From contig JAUMWV010000021.1 in the NCBI GenBank assembly GCA_030529455.1, forward strand, positions 1-33,010: a stretch of 33,010 bases of DNA, in the 5' to 3' direction. Positions 17,499-25,342 of the stretch are shown piece by piece. The stretch's first letter is position 1. Each line of letters begins with the position of its first letter. The notes under the pieces are model-generated. The model saw nothing but the letters and a program-made list of their open reading frames with translations, made no database searches and had not been told where the DNA came from. Source of the stretch: Propionibacteriaceae bacterium. Lineage in GTDB: Bacteria > Actinomycetota > Actinomycetes > Propionibacteriales > Propionibacteriaceae. The position numbers and the translations under genes are program-made.

Positions 17499-19280
17499 TC
17501 ACTCCTTCCGGCGGTCGGCGATGCGCTGATACATCGCCTCGACGGCGTCCCTAAACCGCTTTTCGACCTCGCGGCGCTTGACCTTGAGCGTCGGCGTCAG
17601 CAGCCCGTTGTCCATGGTGAACTCGTCGGCGAGCACGTGGGTTTCGCGAACCTGTTCGTGGCTAGGCAGTTTGGCGGTCAGCTCGGCGACGCGGCGTTTG
17701 ACCTCGCGAATGAAGTCCGGGTGTTCCAGCCACTCCGACAGCCCGCCCGGCCACTGCATCCTCGCGGCCAGTTCCTCCAGCGCCGGGAAGGAGGGGCGCA
17801 CGAGCAGGGTCAGGCAGGGGCGGTTGTCGCCGAGCAGGACCGCGTGTTCGAACAGGGGGTCGGCGAGGACGAGACCCTCGATGGGTTGTGGGGCGACGTT
17901 CTTGCCGCCGGAGGTGATGATGATGTCCTTGATCCGGTCGGTGATGACCAGGTAGCCGTCGGTGTCGACGTAGCCCGCGTCACCGGTGTGCAGCCACCCA
18001 TCCCGGATGGTCTGCGCGGTCGCCTCGGGGTTGTTCCAGTACCCGGCCATGACGTTCGGGCCCCGGTAGAGGATCTCCCCGTGTTCGCCGATGCGGACCT
18101 GCCCGCCGGGCATGATGCGTCCGGTGGTGCCGAACTTGAAGCCCCCGGGGGAGTTGAAGCTGACTAGCGGGGACGCCTCGGTCAGCCCGTATCCCTGGCA
18201 GATCAGCAGGCCCGCGGCCGAGAAGAACTCCTCGATCTCCTGGCGTAGCGGCGCCCCACCGCAGGCCAGGACTTTCTTCTGCCCGCCCATCGCGGCCCGG
18301 ATGTTCTTGAACACCAGCGCCTCGGCCAGCGGCAGCTGGGCCCGCCAGAACGCCGACGGCGTCTTGCCCTTGCGGTAGGCGCGCTGGAGGCGTCCACCGA
18401 CCCGGAAGGCCCAGGTGAAGATGGCCCGCTTCAGCGCCGAGGAGGCGACTTTGGCGTGGGCGGTCTTGAACACCATCTCGTAGAGCCGCGGCACGCTCAC
18501 CATGAGCGTCGGCTGGGCCCAGACCATCTGGTCGGCGACCGTGCGGGCGTTCGCGACGTAGGTGTTCATGCAGCCGTTGCCGAGCACGAGGTAGGTCCAG
18601 GCCCGTTCGAAGGCGTGCGAGAGGGGAAGGAAACACAGCGAGTGGTCGTCGGGGGTGACCTCGAAGAGTTCCTGGACGCTGTCGACCTGCGACAGCATGC
18701 CCTGGTGGGTGAGCATGACCCCCTTGGGGTCGCCGGTGGTGCCCGAGGTGTAGATGAGGGTCAGCAGCTCGTCCCCGGAGGCCCCGGCGGTGCGGGCATC
18801 GACGTCGGCGTCGTCGTCGGTGCCGAACTCGCTCAGTGGCACGAACCTGTCCGGCATCCCCTCGTAGGGTTCGATGATGACGATCGACCCCAGGTCGGGC
18901 AGGTCGTCCGCGACCTCAAGGACGCGCTCGGCTTCGCTCTGGGCGCCGACGACGATCATCTTCGACCCGGAGTCGGACAGGATGTGGCGGATCTGTTCGG
19001 GGGAGCTCGTCGAGTACAGCGGCACCGAGACCGCCCGGGCCAGCACGCACCCGAAGTCGATCTCGCTCCATTCGGGGCAGTTGGCGGCGAACAGCGCCAC
19101 CCGGTCGCCAGCCTCGATGCCCGCCGAAATCAGCCCGGACGCGACCCGCCTGGCCTTCGCGGCGAACTCGCTGAAGGTCTGCGTGCGCCAGCCGTCACCG
19201 ACCCGGACTCGCGTCGCGATGCGGTCGGGGTGCTGTGCTGCGGCGGCGCCGAGGAACTCGGCGAGATGCTGATGGTTCAC
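17499..19280 (-). CDS. Long-chain fatty acid-CoA ligase (AMP-forming, FadD15-like)
   Basis: This 593-aa adenylating enzyme activates fatty acids as acyl-AMP and then acyl-CoA. Visible are the AMP-binding loop YTSGTTGDPKG (177-187), HAFERAWTYLVLGNG, the GYGLTEASP motif, the GDAGYVDTDGYLVITDRIKD hinge and the catalytic-Lys region near the C-terminus (LTPTLKVKRREV). Length and the GGQKKVLACGGAPL segment match the mycobacterial FadD15 group. The start is GTG 19280 with AAGGAG 6 nt upstream. A perfect inverted repeat lies just upstream of the ribosome binding site and probably serves as an operator. Confidence 0.93.
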   Translation of the reverse strand: MNHQHLAEFLGAAAAQHPDRIATRVRVGDGWRTQTFSEFAAKARRVASGLISAGIEAGDRVALFAANCPEWSEIDFGCVLARAVSVPLYSTSSPEQIRHILSDSGSKMIVVGAQSEAERVLEVADDLPDLGSIVIIEPYEGMPDRFVPLSEFGTDDDADVDARTAGASGDELLTLIYTSGTTGDPKGVMLTHQGMLSQVDSVQELFEVTPDDHSLCFLPLSHAFERAWTYLVLGNGCMNTYVANARTVADQMVWAQPTLMVSVPRLYEMVFKTAHAKVASSALKRAIFTWAFRVGGRLQRAYRKGKTPSAFWRAQLPLAEALVFKNIRAAMGGQKKVLACGGAPLRQEIEEFFSAAGLLICQGYGLTEASPLVSFNSPGGFKFGTTGRIMPGGQVRIGEHGEILYRGPNVMAGYWNNPEATAQTIRDGWLHTGDAGYVDTDGYLVITDRIKDIIITSGGKNVAPQPIEGLVLADPLFEHAVLLGDNRPCLTLLVRPSFPALEELAARMQWPGGLSEWLEHPDFIREVKRRVAELTAKLPSHEQVRETHVLADEFTMDNGLLTPTLKVKRREVEKRFRDAVEAMYQRIADRRKE

Positions 19281-19301
19281 GGGGGCTCCTTGGCTGATTA
19301 C

Positions 19302-19315
19302 CTACGCTTGCGTAG
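19302..19315. promoter_or_regulatory. Inverted-repeat operator candidate upstream of the acyl-CoA ligase
   Basis: CTACGC-TT-GCGTAG is a perfect 6-2-6 palindrome, 22 nt upstream of the ligase GTG and just before its Shine-Dalgarno region. The placement, near the expected transcription start, suits a repressor of TetR or similar type that responds to fatty acyl-CoA. No regulator gene is adjacent. Confidence 0.45.
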
Positions 19316-19370
19316 CTTAGCGTCGAACCCTAGCCGGGCACCATCTGCCGGGGCCGCGCGTCCGGGGGCA

Positions 19371-19376
19371 TAGGCT
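19371..19376 (+). promoter_or_regulatory. -10 box for the small helical protein
   Basis: TAGGCT would start transcription at about 19384, giving a leader of about 37 nt with AGAAGGG as Shine-Dalgarno before the ATG at 19421. Confidence 0.35.
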
Positions 19377-19420
19377 GGGTGGTACCGGCGCCCACCGGGT
19401 GCGCGAGAAGGGTGCGTCCC

Positions 19421-19648
19421 ATGATGAGGATGGATGGGATCGTGGAGCGGGCCAGGGAGTTCGGCGCGCAGGCCAGCCAGGCGGCCGAGGAGGCGGCCGC
19501 CACCGTGCGGGAGTTCACCGGCGACGCGGTCGACGCGGTGAAGTCCGCGGCGGCCGAGACCGCACACACGGTCAAGGAGTTCGCCGGTGACATCGTCTCC
19601 GGTGTCAAGGACTTCGTGGAAGGCACGAAGGCGGACCCCGGGGAGTAG
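19421..19648 (+). CDS. Small amphipathic-helix (LEA/apolipoprotein-like) protein
   Basis: This 75-aa protein is predicted to be one long amphipathic helix. Ala, Val and acidic/Lys residues recur in a roughly 11-residue pattern: AREFGAQASQ, VREFTGDAVDAVK, VKEFAGDIVSGVKDF. Such repeats occur in LEA-like stress proteins and in small actinobacterial proteins of the CsbD/YtxH kind; there is no membrane segment or cysteine. The start at 19421 has AGAAGGG upstream; two more ATG codons follow within four codons. Function unknown: membrane-surface binding or desiccation protection is possible. It is convergent with ilvE, 22 nt away. Confidence 0.7.
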   Translation: MMRMDGIVERAREFGAQASQAAEEAAATVREFTGDAVDAVKSAAAETAHTVKEFAGDIVSGVKDFVEGTKADPGE

Positions 19649-19670
19649 CCCCTGCCCCGGGGCGGGTGGG

Positions 19671-20747
19671 TCAGCAGACCTTCTGCGTCCAGCCGAACGG
19701 GTCGTCGGCGCGTCCGTACTGGATGTCGAGCAGGTGGGCTCGCAGTTCGCGGGTCACCGCCCCGGGCTGGCCGTCGGCGACGGCGACCTCGCCCCGGTCT
19801 GGGCTGTTGAACCCGATGATCGGGGTGATGACCGCGGCCGTGCCGCAGCAGAAGACCTCGGTGATGGCCCCCGAGGCGAGCCCGTCGAAGAGTTCCGGAA
19901 CGCCGAACTTGCGCTCGACCGGGGTCAGGCCGTGCAGGGGTGCGAGCTTGAGGATCGAGTCGCGGGTGACCCCCTCCAGGATGGAGCCGAGGGCCGGGGT
20001 TACGAGTTCGCCGTTGGCGAAGACGGCCATGAAGTTCATCGTCCCGGATTCCTCGATCCAGGTGTGCTCGGCCCCGTCGGTGTATAGCACCTGCTCGCAG
20101 CCGTGTTCGTGGGCCTCGTTGGCGGCGGCGAGGCTGGCGGCGTAGTTGCCACCGCATTTGGCGGCCCCGGTGCCACCGGCCGCGGCGCGGGTGAAGTTCG
20201 GGCTCACCCACAGCTTGACCGGGTCGGGGTAGTAGGGGCCCGCCGGGGTCGCGATGACCGCGTAGGTGTAGTTGTAGGCCTCGCGCACCCCGAGGAAGGG
20301 CTCGTCCGCGATCATGAACGGACGCAGGTAGAGGCTCTGCTCGCCGGTCCCCTCGGGCACCCAGGCCCGTTCCAGGCTGACTAGTTCGTGCAGCGAGGCG
20401 AGGAAGACGTCCTCGGGCAGTTCGGCCATCGCCAGCCTGCGGGCGGAGTTACGGAACCGGGCGGCGTTCCGCTCGGGACGGAACAGCCACACCGAGCCGT
20501 CTTCGCGGCGGTAGGCCTTGAGTCCCTCGAAGATCTCTTGGCCGTAGTGCAGCACGGACGCCGCCGGGTGCAGCCGGAAGCTGGCGGTGGGGGTCAGCTG
20601 CAGGTCGCCCCACCCGCGGTCGCGATCGAACCTGGCCACCGCCATGTGGTCGGTGTAGAACCTGCCGAATCCGGGGTCGGCGAGCGCGGCCGCACGGTCG
20701 GCGTCCGAGGTTGGGGTGGTGGTGCGGTTCAATGCGAAAAGACCCAT
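19671..20747 (-). CDS. ilvE: Branched-chain amino acid aminotransferase
   Basis: This 358-aa PLP enzyme makes or degrades leucine, isoleucine and valine by transamination with glutamate/2-oxoglutarate. The Schiff-base lysine is Lys197 in GTGAAKCGGNYAASL. Other family parts are HYGQEIFEGLKAY (67-79), LYLRPFMIADE, EESGTMNFMAVF and the phosphate-binding LEGVTRDSIL and CCGTAAVITPI. The sequence is the larger class IIa (mammalian/mycobacterial) form. The ATG has TACCCT 7 nt upstream and no Shine-Dalgarno, so it is probably leaderless. Confidence 0.95.
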   Translation of the reverse strand: MGLFALNRTTTPTSDADRAAALADPGFGRFYTDHMAVARFDRDRGWGDLQLTPTASFRLHPAASVLHYGQEIFEGLKAYRREDGSVWLFRPERNAARFRNSARRLAMAELPEDVFLASLHELVSLERAWVPEGTGEQSLYLRPFMIADEPFLGVREAYNYTYAVIATPAGPYYPDPVKLWVSPNFTRAAAGGTGAAKCGGNYAASLAAANEAHEHGCEQVLYTDGAEHTWIEESGTMNFMAVFANGELVTPALGSILEGVTRDSILKLAPLHGLTPVERKFGVPELFDGLASGAITEVFCCGTAAVITPIIGFNSPDRGEVAVADGQPGAVTRELRAHLLDIQYGRADDPFGWTQKVC

Positions 20748-20754
20748 GTCGGCA

Positions 20755-20760
20755 AGGGTA
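20755..20760 (-). promoter_or_regulatory. -10 box for leaderless ilvE transcript
   Basis: TACCCT on the minus strand, 7 nt before the ilvE ATG. Confidence 0.45.
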
Positions 20761-21064
20761 GTACCTCACGACGCACCGCCCGCACCCGTGTCACGACACG
20801 GATCGCACCGGCAGGCCCCGCCGCTTCCCCGGGCAGGCCACAACCTGCCCCAGACGTCAGAGAGCGAGAACAGCCGGGTTCGCCCTTTCGCTGCCATAAG
20901 CGGAACTCTTTCTAGCCGCGGGCTCGCGGCTAATTGTCATCAAGCCGGGAAGAGCTGCCTGTGGTGGATCGATAGCTGACTAGCCGAGACCCACCGAACC
21001 CCGAAATGGGTGCTCACCGCCGAGGAGTCCTAACTGTGCCCCCAAAATAGTCAGCACCGCACGC
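20761..21064. other. Non-coding stretch with two stem-loops between ilvE and the orphan gene
   Basis: No credible protein or tRNA is seen. Two perfect stem-loops stand out: GGGCAGG/CCTGCCC with a 6-nt loop at 20831-20850, and TAGCCGCG/CGCGGCTA with a 4-nt loop at 20913-20932. The second is flanked by AT-richer sequence unlike the surroundings. They could be terminators without U-tracts or remnants of an insertion junction. Confidence 0.4.
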
Positions 21065-21070
21065 TACGAT
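21065..21070 (+). promoter_or_regulatory. -10 box for the orphan gene
   Basis: TACGAT fits TAnnnT. Transcription at about 21078 would give a leader of about 33 nt carrying the strong GAGGGGGAG Shine-Dalgarno at 21096-21104. Confidence 0.45.
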
Positions 21071-21110
21071 CCCCTAATCGACAGAAAGACAAAACGAGGG
21101 GGAGAGCATC

Positions 21111-22193
21111 GTGGAAATCGATTGGGTGAAGATCAACCGCACCGCACGGCAATACGAGAACGAAGCCAACATGCTGGCTCTCACCTCGTGCTCCACCACC
21201 GATATCACCCTCCTCGACTCCCTCCTACCCGACTGGGACAACAACGACCAGGAAGAACCCAATAACGGGGGCTGGTTCACCACCCCCCAAGGACCCCTCA
21301 TCTTCCTCGAAGGCACACCCCACGACACCACCCCCTGGATCAACGAACTCGCCCACAACCTCACCCAAGCAGGCATCACCGGCACCCTCACCGGAGCCAC
21401 CATCGCTACCCGCGGTCGCTGGGCCAAATCGATCGAAGATGACCTACCAGAAACCTGCCTCTCCCTCGGTTTCCAGTCCTGCCCTCTCAAGGCCCGATAC
21501 ATTTGTGAGTGGTCTACCACCGACCCCAGGCTGCCCCACCAGCTCATCACCCCCGGCCTCGACTGGCTCACCGAACACCACGCCGACCTCCTCCAAAGCA
21601 CCGGCAGAGCCGACTTCTGGACTAACCCCACCACCGCCCACACCATCCTCGCCGAACGCATCAAGAATGCGCCCACGACTCTCACGAGGAGCTATCACCG
21701 CGACCGCAAAGAAGTCCGTTCCTTCTCCCTGCTCACACCGTGCGCGACTGAGCTCGGTGTCGTACGCGGTGATAATGACTGGCGTCAACGTCTCGACACC
21801 CTCCTAGAAGCGCTCCCCCGCTTCCCCCTCCATCAGCTCAGCATCGGCTTCATCAGCCACTACCCCTTCCGATGGCACCATGAGAGGAATCGGGTCTGGC
21901 GGGACCATCCCGAGCTCTGGCAGGACTACATCCCCGCACCTCTCGGCGTCCTCATCGTCACCGCCAAACACCTCGACAAAGCCAACAACCTCACCCGCTG
22001 GACCACCACCCAACTCACCCCCACCCACTACCTCCTCCAAACCACCAACCCCCAACCCTGGCTCGACGCCCCCACCCGAGACAGCATCACCCTCGACCAC
22101 GAACTCCTCGCCCTCGCCCAACACGACCTCGGCGACATGATCCTCACCCCCACCACAGCCGAAAAACTCGGACTCGACCCATACCCCCTCTGA
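21111..22193 (+). CDS. Orphan protein of unknown function with atypical composition
   Basis: This 360-aa protein has no family I recognise. It starts with GTG after a strong Shine-Dalgarno. It is rich in Trp, Thr, Asn and His, has no signal peptide, membrane segment or obvious catalytic motif, and looks like a soluble mixed alpha/beta protein. Coding-strand composition is striking: C-rich and very poor in G, with Leu mostly CTC, Thr ACC, and frequent CAA, GAA and AAA, whereas neighbours use CTG, CAG and GAG. That, plus gene-poor flanks on both sides, indicates horizontal gain between ilvE and nadE. Possible roles such as immunity or defence protein are only guesses from this setting. Confidence 0.8.
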   Translation: MEIDWVKINRTARQYENEANMLALTSCSTTDITLLDSLLPDWDNNDQEEPNNGGWFTTPQGPLIFLEGTPHDTTPWINELAHNLTQAGITGTLTGATIATRGRWAKSIEDDLPETCLSLGFQSCPLKARYICEWSTTDPRLPHQLITPGLDWLTEHHADLLQSTGRADFWTNPTTAHTILAERIKNAPTTLTRSYHRDRKEVRSFSLLTPCATELGVVRGDNDWRQRLDTLLEALPRFPLHQLSIGFISHYPFRWHHERNRVWRDHPELWQDYIPAPLGVLIVTAKHLDKANNLTRWTTTQLTPTHYLLQTTNPQPWLDAPTRDSITLDHELLALAQHDLGDMILTPTTAEKLGLDPYPL

Positions 22194-22494
22194 GCGGCCG
22201 GGCTCGCGCAGCGGTCTGCGGGGAAGCTTCCTTGGAGGCGGCGCGCTGAAAGAGAGCCTTGGATCTGGAAGGGCAGGACGACACCATCTTGGTGGTTCCC
22301 GGAAAGCTGGTGGAAGAAGGATCTCGGACCCTTGTCGGCGGGGACTCGCCGGTTGCGGATGGCCGTCCCGCGAAGAGCCAATCCCCAGCCGTGCAGCGTG
22401 CCGGGGGCCTAGGGCTTTCCGGCCGCCGGGACGTCCGGCACCGACTGGGTGCTGGATGTCTCACCGCCGCCCATCCCAGCGGCCGCTCAGCGTA
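22194..22494. other. Non-coding 3' flank of the orphan gene
   Basis: About 300 nt with no supported gene. Short open frames exist on both strands but show no recognisable protein sequence, start signals or conserved motif. It contains the 10-bp palindrome GGAAGCTTCC at 22222-22231. This may be the decayed right end of the inserted segment. Confidence 0.4.
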
Positions 22495-24534
22495 CTACCA
22501 GGTATCGGGGATCGCGGCGACGTCCTCAAGCCAGACCTTCGGCGAGGCATCCGAAGGGGCCTGCCAGGCGCCCCGCGGCGAGAGCGCCCCGCCCGCGACG
22601 ACCCTGGGGCCATCCGGCAGGGCTGACCGCTTGAACTGCTGGGTGACGAAACGCCTGCAGAAGACGCCCAGCCACCGTTTGATGTCGGCGAGATCGTAGG
22701 CGTGCCGGTCGCCGCCGTCGATGCCGCGCGGCCACCGCCCACGCTTCGCGTCCGACCAGGCGTGATAGGCCAGGAAGGCGATCTTGCGGGGGCTGAAACC
22801 GTGCCTGAGCACCTGGAACAGGGTGAAATCCTGCAACTCGTAGGGGCCGATGCTGGCCTGGGTCGACTGGGGCACCTCGCCGGGCCGGGTCGGCACCAGT
22901 TCGGGGGTGATCTCGGTCGCGAGGATCGATTCGAGCACCGCGCTGACCCTCCCATCGAACAGGCCGGACGCAATCACCCACCGGATGAGGTGCTGCATCA
23001 GGGTCTTCGGCACCCCCGCATTGACCCCGTAGTGACTCATCTGGTCGCCCACCCCATAGGTGCACCAGCCGAGCGCCAGCTCGCTGAGGTCACCCGTGCC
23101 GAGCACGATCCCGCCCCTGTGGTTGGCGATGCGGAACAGGTAGTCGGTGCGCAGCCCCGCCTGGACGTTCTCGAAGGTCACGTCGTAGGCGTCCTGGCCC
23201 TCGCTCACCGGGTGACCGATGTCGCGCAGCATCTGCGCCGCCGCGGGGGTGATGTCGAGGGTCTCGAAGGAACACCCCAGCGCCGTGGCCAGCTCGGTCG
23301 CGTTGCCGCGGGTGTGGTCGCTCGTGGCGAACCCCGGCATGGTGTAGGCGAGGATGTCGCTGCGGGGACGCCCCAGCCGGTCCATGGTGTGCGCGGCCAC
23401 CAGCAGCGCGTGCGTCGAATCCAGCCCCCCGGACACCCCGATGATGATCTTCGGCTGCCCGATGGCCCGCAGCCGCTGCTCCAGGGCCGCGACCTGGATG
23501 CTGTAGGCCTCGGAGCACTCCTGATCGAGCCGGGAGTCGTCGTCCGGGACGAACGGGAACCGGTCGAGGGGACGCCGAAGCCCCAAGTCTCCCGCGGGTG
23601 GGGCCAGCTCGAAACTAACCCTGCGCAGCTGATCGCCGGTTGCCGCCGCATTCTCACCAAAACCGCTCTGGCGGGACCGCTCCTGCCGCAACAGACCGAG
23701 GTCCACGTCGGCGATGGCCTCCCCTGGCCCAGCGGCGAACCGCGGCGACTCGGCCAGCAGCGTCCCGTTCTCGTAGATCATGGCCTGGCCATCCCACGCC
23801 AGGTCGGTCGTCGACTCCCCCGCACCGGAGGCGACCCACAGGTGGGCGGCCAGGCAGCGCGCGGACGCCGCCCGGCAGTGCAGGTGCCGCTCCTCGCCTC
23901 CGCCCACCACGCTCGGCGAGCCCGCCAGGTTGACCAGCACGCTCGCCCCGGCGAGAGCGGCCCGGGCGCTGGGCGGCACGGGCACCCGCAGGTCGTCGCC
24001 GACCTCGACATGGAAGCAGAACCCGGCCACGTCGGTCGCCTCGAACAGCAGCTGGCCAAACGGCGCCTCACCTCCCGCTACCACGATCTCACCCGCCGCA
24101 CCGGCGCCCGGCGAGAACGACCGGGCCGCACCGCCCTCCCGGCGGGACGCCAGGTAGGCCTTCGGGACCACACCGAGCACCCGGCCCCGGTGCACCACGA
24201 CCGCGCAGTTATACAGCCCGTTCCGCCAGCGCAGCGGCGCACCTACCACCAGCACCGGGGTGAGCGTCCGGCTGCCCTCGATCACCTGGGCCAGGGCGTC
24301 CTGCACCCGCCCCAGCACGACATCCTGGGCGACCAGGTCACCCAGCCCATAGCCACTCAGGCCGAGCTCCGGGAACACGGCCAACCCGACACCGTCTGCG
24401 CCCAGCTGCCTCGCCCGCGCCAGCACCTCGGCGGCGTTCGCGGCCGGGTCGGCCAGGTGGACGCGCGCCGTCACTGCGGCCACCCGGACGAAGCCGTGAG
24501 CGTACAGGTTGCGGAAATCCCTGGTCACTGTCAC
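22495..24534 (-). CDS. nadE: Glutamine-type NAD+ synthetase with degenerate glutaminase site
   Basis: This 679-aa protein, the same length as the mycobacterial enzyme, joins an N-terminal nitrilase-type glutaminase domain (about 14-300) to a C-terminal synthetase (about 340-679) that amidates deamido-NAD+ using ATP. The synthetase is intact: GVSGGLDSTHA (366-376), TDYLFRIANHRGGIVLGTGDLSELALGW and YGVGDQMSHYGVNAGVPK. In the glutaminase, Glu56 (VFPELGLSGY) and Lys125 (GVVPKAYL) remain. The nucleophile position, ICED in the mycobacterial enzyme, reads VGDD here: Gly179 replaces Cys. The REFYE loop after the Lys is also lost. The start is GTG 24534, with TAGACT 7 nt upstream. Likely ammonia-dependent in practice (inference). 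Confidence 0.93.
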   Translation of the reverse strand: MTVTRDFRNLYAHGFVRVAAVTARVHLADPAANAAEVLARARQLGADGVGLAVFPELGLSGYGLGDLVAQDVVLGRVQDALAQVIEGSRTLTPVLVVGAPLRWRNGLYNCAVVVHRGRVLGVVPKAYLASRREGGAARSFSPGAGAAGEIVVAGGEAPFGQLLFEATDVAGFCFHVEVGDDLRVPVPPSARAALAGASVLVNLAGSPSVVGGGEERHLHCRAASARCLAAHLWVASGAGESTTDLAWDGQAMIYENGTLLAESPRFAAGPGEAIADVDLGLLRQERSRQSGFGENAAATGDQLRRVSFELAPPAGDLGLRRPLDRFPFVPDDDSRLDQECSEAYSIQVAALEQRLRAIGQPKIIIGVSGGLDSTHALLVAAHTMDRLGRPRSDILAYTMPGFATSDHTRGNATELATALGCSFETLDITPAAAQMLRDIGHPVSEGQDAYDVTFENVQAGLRTDYLFRIANHRGGIVLGTGDLSELALGWCTYGVGDQMSHYGVNAGVPKTLMQHLIRWVIASGLFDGRVSAVLESILATEITPELVPTRPGEVPQSTQASIGPYELQDFTLFQVLRHGFSPRKIAFLAYHAWSDAKRGRWPRGIDGGDRHAYDLADIKRWLGVFCRRFVTQQFKRSALPDGPRVVAGGALSPRGAWQAPSDASPKVWLEDVAAIPDTW

Positions 24535-24541
24535 GCCGTTC

Positions 24542-24547
24542 AGTCTA
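24542..24547 (-). promoter_or_regulatory. -10 box for leaderless nadE transcript
   Basis: TAGACT on the minus strand followed by 7 nt and GTG 24534; this decides the nadE start. Confidence 0.45.
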
Positions 24548-24624
24548 GAAGCGCCCACCGTCAAAAACAGCGGCCACCATCGGCTGGCGCCGCGTCCCCT
24601 CAACCGGCGGCATCCCCGGGAAAG

Positions 24625-24684
24625 TTATCCACAGCAGGCCAGGATCGGGCCGAACCGTCCCCCTGGCCGGTTATTGTCCGACAC
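24625..24684 (+). promoter_or_regulatory. Tad-locus promoter element, copy 1 (TTATCCACAG box to leaderless -10)
   Basis: The block begins with TTATCCACAG (24625-24634), 60 nt before the ATG of the SAF gene. It carries GATCG (24643-24647), GTCCCCCT (24657-24664) and a -10 TATTGT (24672-24677), then 7 nt to the ATG with no Shine-Dalgarno. About 40 of 60 positions match the block before 26392 with no gap. TTATCCACA equals the bacterial DnaA-box consensus, but the binding protein is unknown. Confidence 0.6.
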
Positions 24685-25341
24685 ATGCCCGAGCACGATA
24701 CGACACGCCAGCCCCGGTTCGCCGCCGACGAGCCCGACTCGACGGCCCGCCCCAGCGGGGTGCAGTTACGTGCCCGCCGCAACCCCCGGCTTATCGCCCT
24801 CGGCGTGCTGACCGCCTGCCTCGGCGCCCTGGGGGTGGCCTACCTGTACTCCGCCACCACTAGTTCCCAGCAGGTGCTGGTGATGGCCTCCGAGGTAGCC
24901 CGCGGCACCGTGGTCCAGCCGGGCGACCTCACGGTCGTCACCATCGGGTCCGCGCAGGGCATCACGGTCACCGACGCCGGAGCCCTGGATTCCGTGGTCG
25001 GCCAGACCGCGCTGGTAGACCTACCCAAGGGGTCCCTGCTCACCCCCACGTCGGTCGGCAGCCCCACGCTGCCCGCGGGAACCGCCCGCGTGGGACTCAA
25101 ACTCACGGTCGGGCGATTCCCCGTCGGGGACCTGCCCTCTGGCGCCAAAGTCACCCTCGTGCGCACTGGAGACGGCTCCGACAAGGCTTCCTACAGCGCC
25201 GAGACCCTGACCCCAGCCAAAGACCTCGGCGACGGGCAAACCTTCCTGGTGGACGTCCAGGTGGCCGAAGGGGACGCGCCAGCCGTGGCCCGGCTCGCCG
25301 CCGAGGAAGCTCTCGCGCTGGTCCGCAGGGCGGACGGCTGA
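24685..25341 (+). CDS. SAF domain protein (CpaB/RcpC-like)
   Basis: This 218-aa protein has a basic cytosolic N-terminus, one membrane helix (about 35-57) and an extracytoplasmic SAF domain (about 63-123: VLVMASEVARGTVVQPGDL, and VGQTALVDLPKGSLLTPTSV). The C-terminal half resembles the pilus-assembly part of CpaB/RcpC, which helps Flp pili through the envelope. It is the first gene of the Tad-like locus. The ATG at 24685 is chosen because a leaderless -10 box lies 7 nt upstream; the frame is open far upstream only because it runs opposite nadE. The next gene starts 1 nt after its stop. Confidence 0.88.
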   Translation: MPEHDTTRQPRFAADEPDSTARPSGVQLRARRNPRLIALGVLTACLGALGVAYLYSATTSSQQVLVMASEVARGTVVQPGDLTVVTIGSAQGITVTDAGALDSVVGQTALVDLPKGSLLTPTSVGSPTLPAGTARVGLKLTVGRFPVGDLPSGAKVTLVRTGDGSDKASYSAETLTPAKDLGDGQTFLVDVQVAEGDAPAVARLAAEEALALVRRADG

Positions 25342-25342
25342 C

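Noticed and set aside
20761..21064. tRNA gene or tRNA-derived attachment site
   Set aside because: The stem-loops cannot be assembled into a cloverleaf and no TTCGANTC-type T-arm or CCA end is seen.
22028..22381. Transposase remnant on the minus strand beyond the orphan gene
   Set aside because: The translated frame showed no DDE or serine/tyrosine recombinase motif and no inverted terminal repeats were found.
22702..24684. Long upstream extension of the SAF protein frame, opposite nadE
   Set aside because: Low-complexity Arg/Gly/His translation; nadE is clearly the real gene, and a leaderless promoter marks the SAF start at 24685.
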